A DNA stretch of 64,000 nt from positions 7,190,001 through 7,254,000 of the forward strand of contig OU612073.1 in NCBI GenBank assembly GCA_914767715.1, in the 5' to 3' direction. Source of the DNA: Membranipora membranacea. Lineage: Eukaryota > Bryozoa > Gymnolaemata > Cheilostomatida > Membraniporidae. Positions 37,201-49,054 of the stretch are shown piece by piece. Made by a program: the position numbers and the translations under genes. The notes beneath the pieces were generated by a model. It saw only the letters and a program-made list of their open reading frames with translations. It ran no database searches and was not told the origin of the DNA. Numbering within the stretch: the first letter of the stretch is position 1; each line of letters begins with the position of its first letter.

Positions 37201-40200
37201 GATCTTTATGACAAGGTGAGGTTTACAAGTGCCTTTATGTTGTATGATAAGTCATTCATTACAAACTTTGTAAACAGATATGAGTTTAGTATCTTCTGGT
37301 GAGATCTCCCATATTATGGTCATTTTACAAGTGTTGATCTAATAATAATGATAATAATAATAATAATGATAATAGGGCTCCCTGCACACAAAGCTGTCTT
37401 CAAATTATTCAGAGAAAAATAGAGCAATCTTTAATTTAAGACTGTCATCTTCATGAATTTTGCTGTTCATAATAATACCGATGAGCACTGAGCCATCAAG
37501 GTTGATAGTAAATGAAGATGATCATTTTTTTCTAGACAAATAATGCACCCAGTGGGGCTCGAACCCGGGACTTTGTGATCCTACTCAGACGCCTGAAACA
37601 CTTTGTTTTTATTGTTGTGTGGAGTTATCTACACACCCAACATGGTTAGATAACTTCAAATTGTTGGACTGAATCACAGTCTACTTGAAATAAGGAAATC
37701 TTCTATTGATTTTTTATTTAAACTGACCTCATATTTTCTGCAATTTTAAAACACTTGATCTTCAATATCGAGTAAAATACGCGAGGAGCTCCAATAATAA
37801 TAATGATAATGATAATGCCCCTTTGCATACTTGCCAAGTCTTCCTATTAAGGTGGGACCCTCTAGATTTCCACACCCACTCCTGCGCACTTCCCACTTCT
37901 TGTGAATCTCATTATTCCTCCATATATTTGAGAGGAAACAGCCCTATAACAATTTTTTAGTAACTATCCAAGCATTTGTTGGTGAGTCTCATGGACCCAT
38001 GTGTTGGTGGTAAGTGTTTCAAGTGTACATCACCTCAGTTTGATATTTCAATACTAGTAGCCTACAAAGTACATACAATAGATTATTTGGGATCAAATAT
38101 GCGTTTTCAGCCCTTCTTAGTGACTAGAAGAAACGCTCTCAGAGCATCAGCGGACGGGGATCTATCCCGATCCCCATAAGGACTCACACAGACCCCGAAC
38201 CGCCAGGTGGATTGCTCAGGTGCTTTGCACCCTCAAAGCACCGCAATGCCGTGCAGTATCGCTGTAAATTGAAGTCGCCCACTTTTGAATTTAGATGACT
38301 TGGCATGTATGTCCCTTTGAGTTTTCAATGGTGCAGATTCTGAATCAAAATCCTTTTTGTGCTATTATACACTGTTTTCAAAATAACCCTTTTTGCAGCT
38401 CCATTTTCCTACGCGGCGTGGGATAAAAATGCCAAACAGGAGAGAGGACAACACCGAATAGATGCTCGAATAAGAGCTCAGAAAACTGTCTATAAAAAGC
38501 AAAAGCAAGTAGTTCAAAAGTTCTGTATTTTTGGTCAAGTTTGGAGTTGATTTAGGTTTGAGCTACCCTTGATAATCTGGTCAAAATTTGAAGTTGCTTG
38601 TTCGTGATCAGCGTTGAATGTGCTATTTGTAGTCTGCGATGAGAGATGAGCCATTCTCAAGATTCGTTAAGAATGTCACTGATGACAGAACCTGCTTTGG
38701 TCTGGTAAGTTCTTATCACTACCTTCCTCTGTTATAATAATCGTTGTCTTTGCACCCATTTGCAAAGCACCAAACATGTCCACTACCAATTAATTTCTTC
38801 ATGATGACATTCATGACTTCCTCAGACTTTCTCAGACTTTCTCAGACTTTCTCAGACTTTCACAGACTTTCTCAGACTTTCTCAGACTTTCTCAGACTTT
38901 CACAGACTTTCTCAGACTTTTTCAGACATTCCCAGACTATCTCAGACTTTCTCAGATTTTCTCAGACTTTCTCAGACTTTCTCAGACTTTCTCAGACTTT
39001 CTCAGACTTTCTCAGACTTTCTCAGACTTTCTCAGACTTTCTCAGAGATGCCCGCACAGACTTGCCATCTGAATAACAACCTTCAAGTGTACAATGTTGC
39101 AGTACTGACGATGTTTAAGTAAATTCTCCTAAAGTTTGCATCGCTTCACTAAAAATAAATAATTATGTCCTTAGCATGGTGTATGCTGCATAGACGGTTG
39201 CCGGGGAGAGTTTAAAGATGATCACCTGATAGCAGTAGGAAGAACAATCAAAAGTCTGCTATTCACCACCTACCCTAACATTTACATGTACCAGTCAGCA
39301 GGAGGTAAGCATGTGTTGCTCTGAGAATCTCTCACATGTTAGATTTACCTCAATTTATGTAGTTAGTAACAAAGAGAGAAAGTTTCTAGCATCTGTTTCG
39401 TATCTGCTTCTAGTTATCTGTTTTTGTAGCAGAGAGCTAGTGAGCTGTTTCTAATTTTCTACGCTCCACATTCCACAACTCTTCTCCAAGGGTAGATAGA
39501 GGAGGTGGGCTTCTGAAAAGGCTTCTGAAGCTCCACTCTCCACTTGGAACAAGGCTGAAGCATGAACACATGTAATTTCCTGAAAGCAAGGTTCCGGCGC
39601 CGGCATTTCTTAGGCATTTTTCATAAACTTGTTTAGGTTAATTCTTAAAATAACTTTTATAGGTGTAAACTTAGAAGATGATCCTTCCCAGCACATATAT
39701 ATCTGGGCTATTATCTTTAACCGCATGAAGTTTGCAAAGCTTTTCTGGGAACTTTCTCAAGATCAGATTGGTAAGTCCGATTACTTTCAGTTCAATAACT
39801 GAATATCCGTAACAATATCATAAAACCATAATCAATTCGCCAATTCAAACAATATAAAGAAAAGGAAGCTCCATGAGCAAAGAATCAAGACTACTAACCC
39901 GTATTACAACCATCCCACTTTTTTTATTTGTGACCTTTGCAGCTGGAGCCGTTGTAGGATGCGCGCTATTGAAAAGCCTATCTGGCTTCAACGCACACCA
40001 AGAAGATGTGGACGTTACTTTTGCTTATGCACAAAGTGCTATGTAAGTTTAATTGAACAAAATCTCTGTCAGTATTGAGGTATTTCTATCAGTTTATGAT
40101 TTGAATTTTCTTTTTTTATGCTATAGGAACATCATTGATGCTGACTATAAATATTGTGGTTTTTTTGGTTCGACATTAAACAGTTTTGGTTTAATTTAGG

Positions 40201-43200
40201 CGGCTAGAGGTGATGGCTAATAGCGTTCTAGAGATATGCTGGATGAAGAACAGACAAATAACATCTGACTTACTTATAACTGAGATACCAAACTGGGGCA
40301 ACATAACGATTCTATCCATGGCTCATAAAGCAAACATGGAGGAATTCATGTCACAGCCTGCATGCTATGCTAAGTTGAACAAGATATGGAGAGGCGATAT
40401 ATCACTTTCTACTCACTATATGAGGGTAACTATGCTAACTTAATACCTAGTACATACATGCTACTATTCAGCTATCATGGCGCTAAAACTTATATACGTA
40501 TTACCTATATATAATATATATATAATATAATAACATAGTATAATATACATATATATAACCTTGATAGCTGGTTAGTAGCATTTGATTATCAACTATTTTC
40601 GGCAGTGGTTGAAAATGTAATGCTACAACCAGCTTGCCCTGCAGTGTTTGAGCGCCTACATATCATGCTCATATTCATCGTGGGTTTTCCAACGTAAATA
40701 TTGCATCACTCGTATTTACCTGCATATATGTGTGTTGCAGTACTTTGCAGCATGTTTATAAGTTTGACGATTTCTGTTTCAATCGTAGATTGTGCTTGTG
40801 TCCATATGCCCTCTTCTGGCATTCCTGTTGAAATTTGTGAGAAAAGACGCACAACAGCCAAGACTCGATGAAGCTTACCTTTTCAAGTATGGAGATGAAA
40901 GTATTGAGACTTCAGCAGCGATTCAGCCTGTCATCAACGTCAGTCTTTGTGGAAAAGGGCCTGATGAAATAAGTTATCTCAAGGCAATATGGAAGAGCTT
41001 CAATGTGCCTTTCGTCAAGTGTGCGCACTACACAGTAAGTGCTGACATATTGTTTGTTTGTTTGTTTTAATTGGAGCTTTTCATCCGAAAATGCTTACAA
41101 TAGATAAAAAATCTTTGTTTGAAAAAATATTCAAAAAGTAAAAGCTTTAAAAGACATGGACTACTACTCACTATATTTAGGATTTGCTAAAATAAAGCCA
41201 CTGCGTTTTACCGTTCTTGTTTTGGTAAAATAAAAGTCAGACTGGGAGCTGGATGAACGCTTTGGTCTACTAGCTTGTTTGATTCTCATTCTAGACCTCA
41301 GGGGATGATTATGGTTTGTTGTTAGACGGGCCATATAGGTGGAGCATTGTTCATTGAGAGTCGTGCACAGTGTTGGAATCTGTGCCAGTTCTAGTCACGT
41401 TGTATTTAATATGTATGTAATTGTATGTCTCATGTATAAGCAATGAAATGTATGATCTATACTAAAATCAGTCATGAAATCAAGCTCATTATATTTTCAA
41501 AGGCCTATCTGGAGGTCCATCGGTTGGTTGGGATGGGAACAACTCTTGTCAACTCTGTCAGCGAAGGGAATACCCCTTGTCCTTCCTCCCAACGAACTGA
41601 CCCACCGACGAACCAACCAACAAAGCTTGTAGAGATAGAAAATTAACCAAAATTTCATTTATTGAAGATGCAGTTGAAAAGGATTAATAATAATGGTAAG
41701 ATTCTCATGAAAATACTCAAAGTTTTCGAGTAAGAAAAATATTGTTAGGTTCTGGCATAGTGTCTACAGTTAAACTCTTGATGTCAATTTGCAGATGTAT
41801 TACATGGCATATCTTGCTGCCTTTTCACTCTTTCTGATGACTGAACTGAAGGACGCCTGGAAACAAGAGAGCAGTAACTCCACCAATCAGACTGACATGT
41901 CATGCAATGAAACAGCAATCCCACCGTACTGCATCAACGAGCTGTGCTGTAAACTCATGTGCTTCACTGGACTGGGCTGCCTTGAAGTGATCACATACTA
42001 CTGTGTTATAACAAACTTCTTGGGGTGCATCCGAGAGGTTTGTATCTTTTTTAGCTGTGTACTCCAAAAGATAGGTCACACATGCAACTTATAGGTATAG
42101 AACCACCCGAGTTATAGATAATAAACCCCACCAGTCATCGGTGTGTACAGTTGAAAGACCACCTCAATGACCATTTTGACTTTAATACATTGGTAGGTAG
42201 CTAGATACTGCAAACTACTCCATATATCCAACAGCATCACAGCTCTGCTAGTTTCACGTCTGATTCTCAAACTGCTACAGTCATCTTACATCAGGGATTT
42301 AAATCTTTGGCAAAATGTCAACTTATAACATGTTGAGCTCAGGAGTGGTCTGACGGTTAAGGGTAAGGATTTGTGATCTTAGGATCCAGGTTCAATTCTC
42401 GGCGCCGTCTGTCATTTCTGATTTGGCACTGACAAGCCATTCATCCTAGCCAGGTCTGTTCGGATCGGGACCATTAATGCATGCATGCAGTATAAATATC
42501 TCACTCTGCCTCTTCAAAAAAGAGTAGCCGGCAACGGCGGGCAAGTATAGGGATCACTTCCCCACACAAGTCACATGTGCTTAAGGGGGCCTGTTAAATA
42601 GGGCGGTCAAATAAGACCTAGTGTAGAATACGGAATTCATGATCCTGATTATTTGGCTTTAGTCCATGACCTCTTTTCAACTCTCTGTTTTAGTGTTGTA
42701 TTTGTCTTCTGCAAATGGAGCGTTAAATCTTTTGGTAGATAAGATACATGGAGTCAATGTCAACTTGTCGAAACATAATAGACTGGTGTAAGGACTTCTG
42801 GAATGCTCTTGAGTGCTTCGGTTATATTCTGATTGCCTGTGCTATCCCCATTCGCCTCCTTGTTCAGGGACCGAACTTTGAGTACGCAACTTGGCTTTAC
42901 TGCTATTGCTTGTGTGTTTCCTACGCAAGATTCACTCAACTGTTCTTTGTATTCGAACGTCTAGGACCTAAAATCATCATGATCGGTAAAATGGTGAGCA
43001 AAAACGCCTTTAAATCCTCACACTGAAACTGTTATCAACCTGTACTATTTTTAATTACCAACCCAATATTAGCAATTAAGAAAGTGTGAAATGGTCTCTG
43101 CACAAACTCACTGTCAAAACTGATAAATTATAGAACAGAATACTCCCTTCAAATGTCAGACTGGTAACTTGAAATTTCCCATACTCCATTGGTACAAAGT

Positions 43201-46035
43201 TTTTCTTGATCTGTTGAATCAGGAGTTCTCAGAGCTTCAGAGAGGAGTGGATATCACTGTAGTTGGGAGCTATGATGAGATAATTGATGTAATGATTGAA
43301 TTAGGCATTTTTGTCTGAGCTATACACTTTGGAAACAGGCCCGTAGTTCTAGGGGAGGCAGAGACGCTCTGCCTCCCCTAGAATGCTGAATAGAGTGGCC
43401 CAAAAATGCTATAATTGAATACTCCATGTCAGAATCAGGTCATATGGAACTTCCGATTGCTCTTTATACCATTAAAACGCTTTGGAGGCTGCTTTTTTCT
43501 TCACATAAGGTTTTTTGCCTCCCCTACCATTTTTCTTAAACTACGGTCCTGGTAAAGTTTGTTTCCTATTACAGATGCTGGATTTGCTTCTCTTCATTGT
43601 GATATTGGCGATGATGATTTTAGCATTTGGGACTCTCTCAGTAGCTATTCTTGAGCCTCGAACATCATTGAACAGTGATATTCTCAAGAAGGTCATAAGA
43701 AGACCGTATTTTCAAATCTACGGTGAAATGGGTATCGAAGACTTTCAATCAGGTAAATCACATCTTTTTTATTACCCTTTGTGGAGGAAAAAATGAAAAT
43801 TTCATAATTTATTACGATCATTCATTACAGAAATTAATGTTAATAATTCTTGTATATTATAAATATTGGCTCAATCTAATCTCATCCAATAGCGTTCAAA
43901 TATTGAGAAATTTGGAAGTAAGATGTAACCAGACTTGCGTGAACTGTGTTTTCAGGCGAGAGATGGCTCTTGCTGGCACTCTACATGCTGTTAGCCAACG
44001 TTTTACTCATCAATCTGCTGATTGCCATGTTCAGGTATTATATCAAATCTTTCAGTTGAGAAAACTAGATATTGCTTTTATTGATCAACACTGATATTCA
44101 TTGCTTTCGAATTTTTTCAATGTGCCAATGATCGCTGCTCGACTGGAAAAGAGGTTTTTTTTTTAGTCACTAAGTAAGATGGGGCTGATTATTACCACTT
44201 GACGTCAACTCTGCATATCCTTCCCGCCATTCTCATGGAAGGCAGCACTTGCTTTGTTGATAAACTGAAATGAAAGTTTCTACACGCTGGTCCGGTCTAG
44301 CCTATTACTGCTGTCAGCATTACTTGTTTGTTGACCCGATTCATTTAGCAGTGAGCATGATCCAATGTCCTAGCGCTCAGAATTATCACAATCCAAAACG
44401 TAAAAAGTCTGTTTATGAATAAATTGGTCTAATAGCAAATTGCCACCTATAATTCGCTTCATTACTGTATACATTCCGTTGACAAGGACAAAGGCATGTC
44501 TATTGTGACTAACCCTACAATTGACCAAAACCGCCAATTTGTTCCACATAATATCCCAAGTGCCTGTAATTAGGCGGTTTTGGTCTGACCAATGTGGGGA
44601 AAATTGGCCGCTTTGGTCAACGGTATGACCCTTCTACTGTTGTGTTGTAGTTACACCTTCGATCAGATTCAGGACAAAGCAGAGACACTGTGGAGATTCC
44701 ACTTATATTCCATTGTCTACGATCATTGTTATGCTCCACGATTCCAGTTCATCCCTCTCATTATTGTTCACATTTTCCTGGGGCGAAGATTTTGTAAAAC
44801 TCGGCGGGCTGATAAAAAATTCAGTAAGTACTTGAGTGTTCTAGCCCCAACCGCTTGTGTGAAATTTGTATAGATAGGTAGGTTGTTCTGCTAATATCAT
44901 TGTACATTGTGCTCTTTCAGTAAACCAATCATTTGACGATTTAACTGCATTCAAAAGCTTAGATTTCTAGTTAGATACTTGAAAATCCAGACACCTCAGT
45001 CTCACAATAAGATATTCATGAGGTTTGTTCATGGTCTTGCCTCTGTCTCATGATCTGCTCCTAATTTTGATAAACATTCATTCATAAAAATCAACAGTTA
45101 TATAGGTCAAGATGGCTGGCTTCACAATAGTGATTCCTGCGACCTTGCAGTGTTCAAAGATTGTGGTAGAGAGTGGTGCGATGGTTTATTCAGTTGGTGT
45201 GTTTCCTATGTCATCACTTCTAGGGCAAGAATATGAGGAAGACAAGCACAGAGAACTAACTAACCTGGTACGGCGATGTACAGATATCTATCTCTCCAAG
45301 GAAGAGAAAGAACAGGAAGAGGAAGTGTCATACCGTATCGCCAAGACTGTCAAAAAGTAAGCCTAGGTCATACTTTCCTTGATTTTTGTTTGTGTTTGTT
45401 GAAGCTTTTAATTTTCCTTTTTTTGCTTTCATTTATTGGTATAAAGCTATAATACCGTTTAGCTGGAACAGCAGGCTTAAATTGGGATTCTGTTATTGTA
45501 ACAACTATTAATTACGCCAATAAACTAGAGGAACAAAAGGATATCTCCAAAAAAGTGAAAGTTATTACTTGTTTTTACTGTGTCATATAGCAGGTCAATA
45601 GTTCTAGGGGAGACAGGGAGGCACTGCCTCCCCTAGAAAGCTAAAGGGAGTGGCCTAAAAACACCATAATTGAATAATCCATTTCAGAGTCAATTCCGCA
45701 TGGATTTCCATTTGCCTATTATATGCCTTAATTGCTTAGGGAGGAATTTGCAGTACCTCTCCTGGTGATGCTTCGGATTCGGCATGGACTTTTGCCTCCC
45801 CTACCATTTTTTCTAAACTACCGTCCTGCTAGGCCTACCGGTATGTATAAATATGACTTATCATGATGATATTTTACTGGATTGTAGAACACGCTCACAG
45901 CAGCTGGAAAAGATGGATGGAAGTATCAGAAGAATCGAGTCCAAGCTAGCTAAAGTTCTGGAATTGAGTGAGCGACAAAGTAAAGAAATCTCAAGATTAA
46001 AATCTGATAGATTTACACCTGAATTTAGAATTTGA
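31272..46035 (+). CDS. TRPM-family cation channel (copy 1, complete)
   Basis: Twenty-three exons with matching phases (3336 nt, 1111 aa): 31272-31290, 31813-31882, 32873-32960, 33245-33440, 33993-34150, 34436-34595, 35378-35549, 35892-35952, 36278-36448, 37066-37215, 38633-38704, 39175-39304, 39663-39770, 39943-40042, 40200-40425, 40789-41034, 41795-42037, 42739-42993, 43575-43752, 43956-44034, 44651-44823, 45224-45356, 45888-46035. Residues ~55-365 form the TRPM homology/SLOG region (PKLIVSVVHGGE, GAWITTPGYREGIYRMIG, MAGSGGAADVL); ~366-700 the armadillo-like MHR3-4. Transmembrane segments: S1 ~710-727, S2 ~767-787, S3 ~806-825, S4 with GPKIIMIGKM at ~864-875, S5 ~876-896, filter near PYFQIYGEM, S6 NVLLINLLIAMF, then the TRP helix (SYTFDQIQDKAETLWRF). 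A C-terminal coiled coil (~1065-1105) ends the protein. No NUDT9-H or alpha-kinase domain. The S1-S2 loop has three N-glycosylation sequons. Likely a tetrameric plasma-membrane channel; subtype uncertain. Confidence 0.93.
31390..31408 (+). other. Duplicate first coding exon of TRPM copy 1
   Basis: The first-exon segment at 31272-31290 (ATG TCT GCA TCC AGT ACT G, then gtgagtta) is repeated exactly here, 118 bp downstream. About 45 bp of the preceding sequence is also repeated, less precisely. Both copies have the same donor and phase, so either could be spliced to exon 2 at 31813 and give the same N-terminus. Confidence 0.75.
32641..32815. repeat. AT-rich pentanucleotide microsatellite
   Basis: Runs of ATAAT/AATAT units flank about 13 units of ATATC (32706-32770). 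It lies in intron 2 of TRPM copy 1. An ATTT run is at 32415-32440. Confidence 0.9.
37545..37600 (-). repeat. tRNA-like SINE head fragment
   Basis: The complement contains ggttcgagcccca, a B box, with a partial anticodon-arm region. It lies in TRPM intron 10. Confidence 0.45.
38310..38494 (+). repeat. Solo arm of fold-back G
   Basis: The sequence from ttttcaatggtgcagattct to gagctcagaaaactgtctat matches the right arm of the element at 47484-48000, including a shared caaac.ggag.gaggacaac core. It lies in TRPM intron 10. Confidence 0.75.
38821..39046 (+). repeat. 10-bp minisatellite (ctcagacttt)n
   Basis: About 22 tandem copies of a 10-bp unit, mostly identical, with variant units (cacagacttt, ttcagacatt, cccagactat). 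It sits in the intron between TRPM exons 11 and 12. It is read through by an open frame because ten bases three times over is a multiple of three and no frame meets a stop; this is not coding evidence. Confidence 0.97.
42345..42610 (+). repeat. tRNA-derived SINE
   Basis: The head contains ggtctgacggttaagggtaa and a B box aggttcaattctcgg, followed by a long unrelated body. It belongs to a different subfamily from the 1951 copy. It lies in the TRPM intron between exons 17 and 18. Confidence 0.6.
43336..43551. mobile_element. MITE family B, copy 2
   Basis: Begins caggcccgtagttctagggg and ends aaactacggtcctg, inverted repeats of about 13 bp. The inside shares attgaatactccatgtcaga and cccctaccatttttct with the other two copies. 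It lies in the TRPM intron directly before exon 19. Confidence 0.8.
45591..45828. mobile_element. MITE family B, copy 3
   Basis: Begins caggtcaatagttctagggg and ends aaactaccgtcctg. It is the closest relative of copy 1, with gattccgcatggatttcc-type and ggtgatg.t.cggattcg blocks shared. It lies in the last TRPM intron, ending 59 bp before the final exon. Confidence 0.8.
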
Positions 46036-47483
46036 CCATGAGTGACAGAATAGAACCATCCCGAATTACTACTTTACTCCATGACGCTAACTATGGAGTC
46101 TTTACCTAAAAGATTGATAATTTGAAGGCGCAGGTGTCACAACAGACCCTTGATGTATTCATTGTGATTTTTTTTAGTTTTGTAACATATTCAAAGTTAT
46201 TATATTTATTATGTATTAATTGTATATAATATATATATATATATATGTGTTATACAAATAGCTAATCACAGTCAAATATTCTAAATTTGGGCTGAACAGA
46301 TTTCTTATACTTTGCTTAGATTTCTATCTTGCTGGAATGGTTGTTTTTTTTTTAATGTTGCGCACTGAATTTGAACTTTTCTTTCATGTACAGAAATTGA
46401 AGCTTTTTTCACTTGTTCACTACAAGAAGCAGTGATTTCATCTACCAAATGCTGTCAGCGTGATTGGTAGTTGATAACAGATAACAGAATTTAGGGAAAT
46501 TTAATTTTTTATTGTTTATTTTTATATAATCGGACTTTGTTTCAGGGTTGTGTCAGGAGTTGTCCTTTATTATAGGGGGCGCTGAACAGATGAGACCATA
46601 AATTGGCACTTTTTTATATAAGCTATCATTGGAGCAGATCACACTTTTTGGTCTGGCAGCCAGGGAAATTACAATAACTTAATATATATAGAATTTTTTT
46701 GCAAAACAAATTTAGCTGCATATTTCATGACACCTTCCTTCCTGACACTAAATTTCATTGTGATTGATCAGGTTTTTATAATTTAATGTATTATTATTTA
46801 ATTTTAATTGTATTAAAAATTAAGATTTTCCGATACTTTTTTATTTCTGCATATAGGTCAGATTTTTCGATTACCGAAAAAAAATATCAATAATAGTTAG
46901 CAGAATCCGAGGAGTTTTTACAGCAAAAGGTCTCATCTGCTTCTCTTATGGCTTATATTAAACTTTGCGAAAGTATGGTCTCATCTGTAGATAATCAAGG
47001 GAGATTACTCCGAAAAACACAACCCCATTGTAACAAAATATCAAAATAAAAACCTACAAAAAAAGAGAAAGAGTACAGCATGGTTCAATTAAAGCTACAA
47101 ATTATTATTGCTATATTTATAGAATTATCTATTATATATTATATTAATCTTACTCACGCATATTGTCTAGATTATTTCTAATATGACTGTTTCAACAAAG
47201 CTAATTATCCTCTAGAAAAGTCAACAAAATGGACCTTTTTGTGTAATATCCCTCATTAATATAACAAAAACATTGAATACCAACTATCAACTCTTTAGTA
47301 TTGGTAAATTTAGCTATTCATAATCTCAATACTGAATATTATCAAGCAAACGTCCAACTGTTACCAACATTCAGCCCACATGTGTCTTGAAGACCTTCAA
47401 ACAGGGGAATGTTTTCTTGTAATAACAAAAAGATTTCGTATATTTTCTTTTGTATTTGCTTCTTGTCCATTTAAACTCCATCT
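46036..47483. other. 3' flank of TRPM copy 1; no gene seen
   Basis: Very AT-rich, with an (AT)n tract at 46228-46246 and many T runs. It probably includes the 3' UTR, but I see no single convincing polyadenylation signal close to the stop. Confidence 0.45.
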
Positions 47484-48000
47484 GAATAGACAGTTTTCTG
47501 AGCTCTGATTTAGGCCTCAATGCGGAGTTGTCCTCTCCCCAGTTTGGTACTTTTAACCCACGCCGCATAGGTAAAACGTGCTGAAAAGAAGGTTATCTTG
47601 AAAACCGCTTATAGTAGGATAAAAGTTATTTTTGATTCAGAATCTGCAACATTGAAAACTCATATGGACATAGTTTGGGAAATAATTTTAGTAATTGGAT
47701 AGTCAATTATAGCATTTTCTGCCTGTTATGCGGACAATTTGACAGAATTTTACATGAGTTTCGTCTCTCAAATTAAGATTTATCAACATTCAAGCCTCCA
47801 ATGATTTGGAAACCCTGTCTCATATGGGTTTTAATGGTGCAGACTCTGAATCAAAAATCATTTTTATCCTATCATAAGCGGTTTTCAAGATAATTCTCTT
47901 TCAGCAGGTTTTTCCTATGCAGCTTGGGTTAAAAGCACCAAACTGGAGCGAGGACAACTCCGAATTGAGGTATAAAAAAGAGCTCAGAAAACTGTCTATT
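47484..48000. mobile_element. Fold-back element G with ~190-bp arms
   Basis: The left arm starts aatagacagttttctgagct and the right arm ends agctcagaaaactgtctatt. Pairing continues through gttgtcctc/gaggacaac, aaaccgcttat/ataagcggttt, gattcagaatctgca/tgcagactctgaatc and ttttcaat. Arms are about 47484-47668 and 47819-48000, with a ~150-bp spacer. Solo arms occur at 38310-38494 and 18420-18490. Confidence 0.85.
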
Positions 48001-48576
48001 GGTAACTTTGTTAAGTTTCTGAGAAGATTTACATGGATTTGCAGTTTTAGAAGTGGAATGTTTGAGGTAGGGGATGCCAAATGGGCCGGGGTCCAGGGGA
48101 GCGCCGGAGCCCTGTGGTGATTGCAAATGAAAATACATAAATTTTAGCCATATTTTGTAAAACACTGGTTATGATGTATAGGGGGATACCATCCTATTAC
48201 ATACCTACAAAGTGCTGTTTTTGCTAATGTTTAAGAGACACAAGATAATAAACTGCATATTCGACGTCCATTTTCCAGTTATAAATGCATTCTGAGTCTG
48301 ACTCTAAAAGTATAGACTTGGGGCATCTGCATGAAATGCAGCATGCAATGTCTAACAAAGCAACCATCAAATGCAGGTCCCAAACCATATTATGCCTGTA
48401 CGTACTTCATAGACCGACATTTTAATTGATTTTTCGTCTTCTTTTTGTGTTGTGCCATCCATTACTCTGGGCAAGTTGTGATTGGATTATAATTATTTAC
48501 CATGCTTTGTTATTATTCTTGATTACCATTCAATTAACATATTGGGCTCTTGTAACTTTGGGACAGTGTTTGGATC

Positions 48577-48800
48577 CAGCTAAAATCTGGCAGCTAGATT
48601 AGTTGATTGACGTCCCAGTGACAACCTTCAAATGCTTAGACAAGTTGCTTGACAAATATTTGACAAGTGGTCTGCTCTAGCCTTACTAAACCTGTGAACC
48701 AGTCAGAGTTCAGCAGTACACGCAGCAACCTTACATAACTTGCCCTATGCCTGATCAGAGTAGGATATATCCCCGATCCATGAATATATATCAGTGCATC
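48577..48800 (+). repeat. Dispersed repeat I, copy 3
   Basis: Shares gattgacgtcccagtgacaa, gacaagttgcttgacaaat, cctgatcag and ccatgaatatatatcagtg with 9607-9837 and 17686-17905. Confidence 0.7.
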
Positions 48801-49054
48801 CCATGATTGATCATTGAATAAATTTGAATGATGATCATCAAACCACGATTGCAGCCTGACCGCTTTAGTTATTGAGTTCATAAGTTGGATATATCAAAGT
48901 TATAGATCAAATCAGTTTGAAAGTGCACAAAAAGAATTATAAAACAATGCAAACTTTTAATATAAATGCTGATTTATTTATTCATTGCATCGTGTTATAC
49001 ATTAAATTCAAATCAGCATCGGTGTCTTTTCGGCATTCATTGGTGGCGAGGACT

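Noticed and set aside
38821-39046. CRISPR-like array
   Set aside because: The units are contiguous 10-bp repeats with no spacers, in a eukaryotic intron.
38744-39076. Open frame of 110 codons with SQTFSDFLRL-type repeats
   Set aside because: It is the translation of the intronic 10-bp minisatellite. Flanking TRPM exons are on both sides and nothing supports coding.
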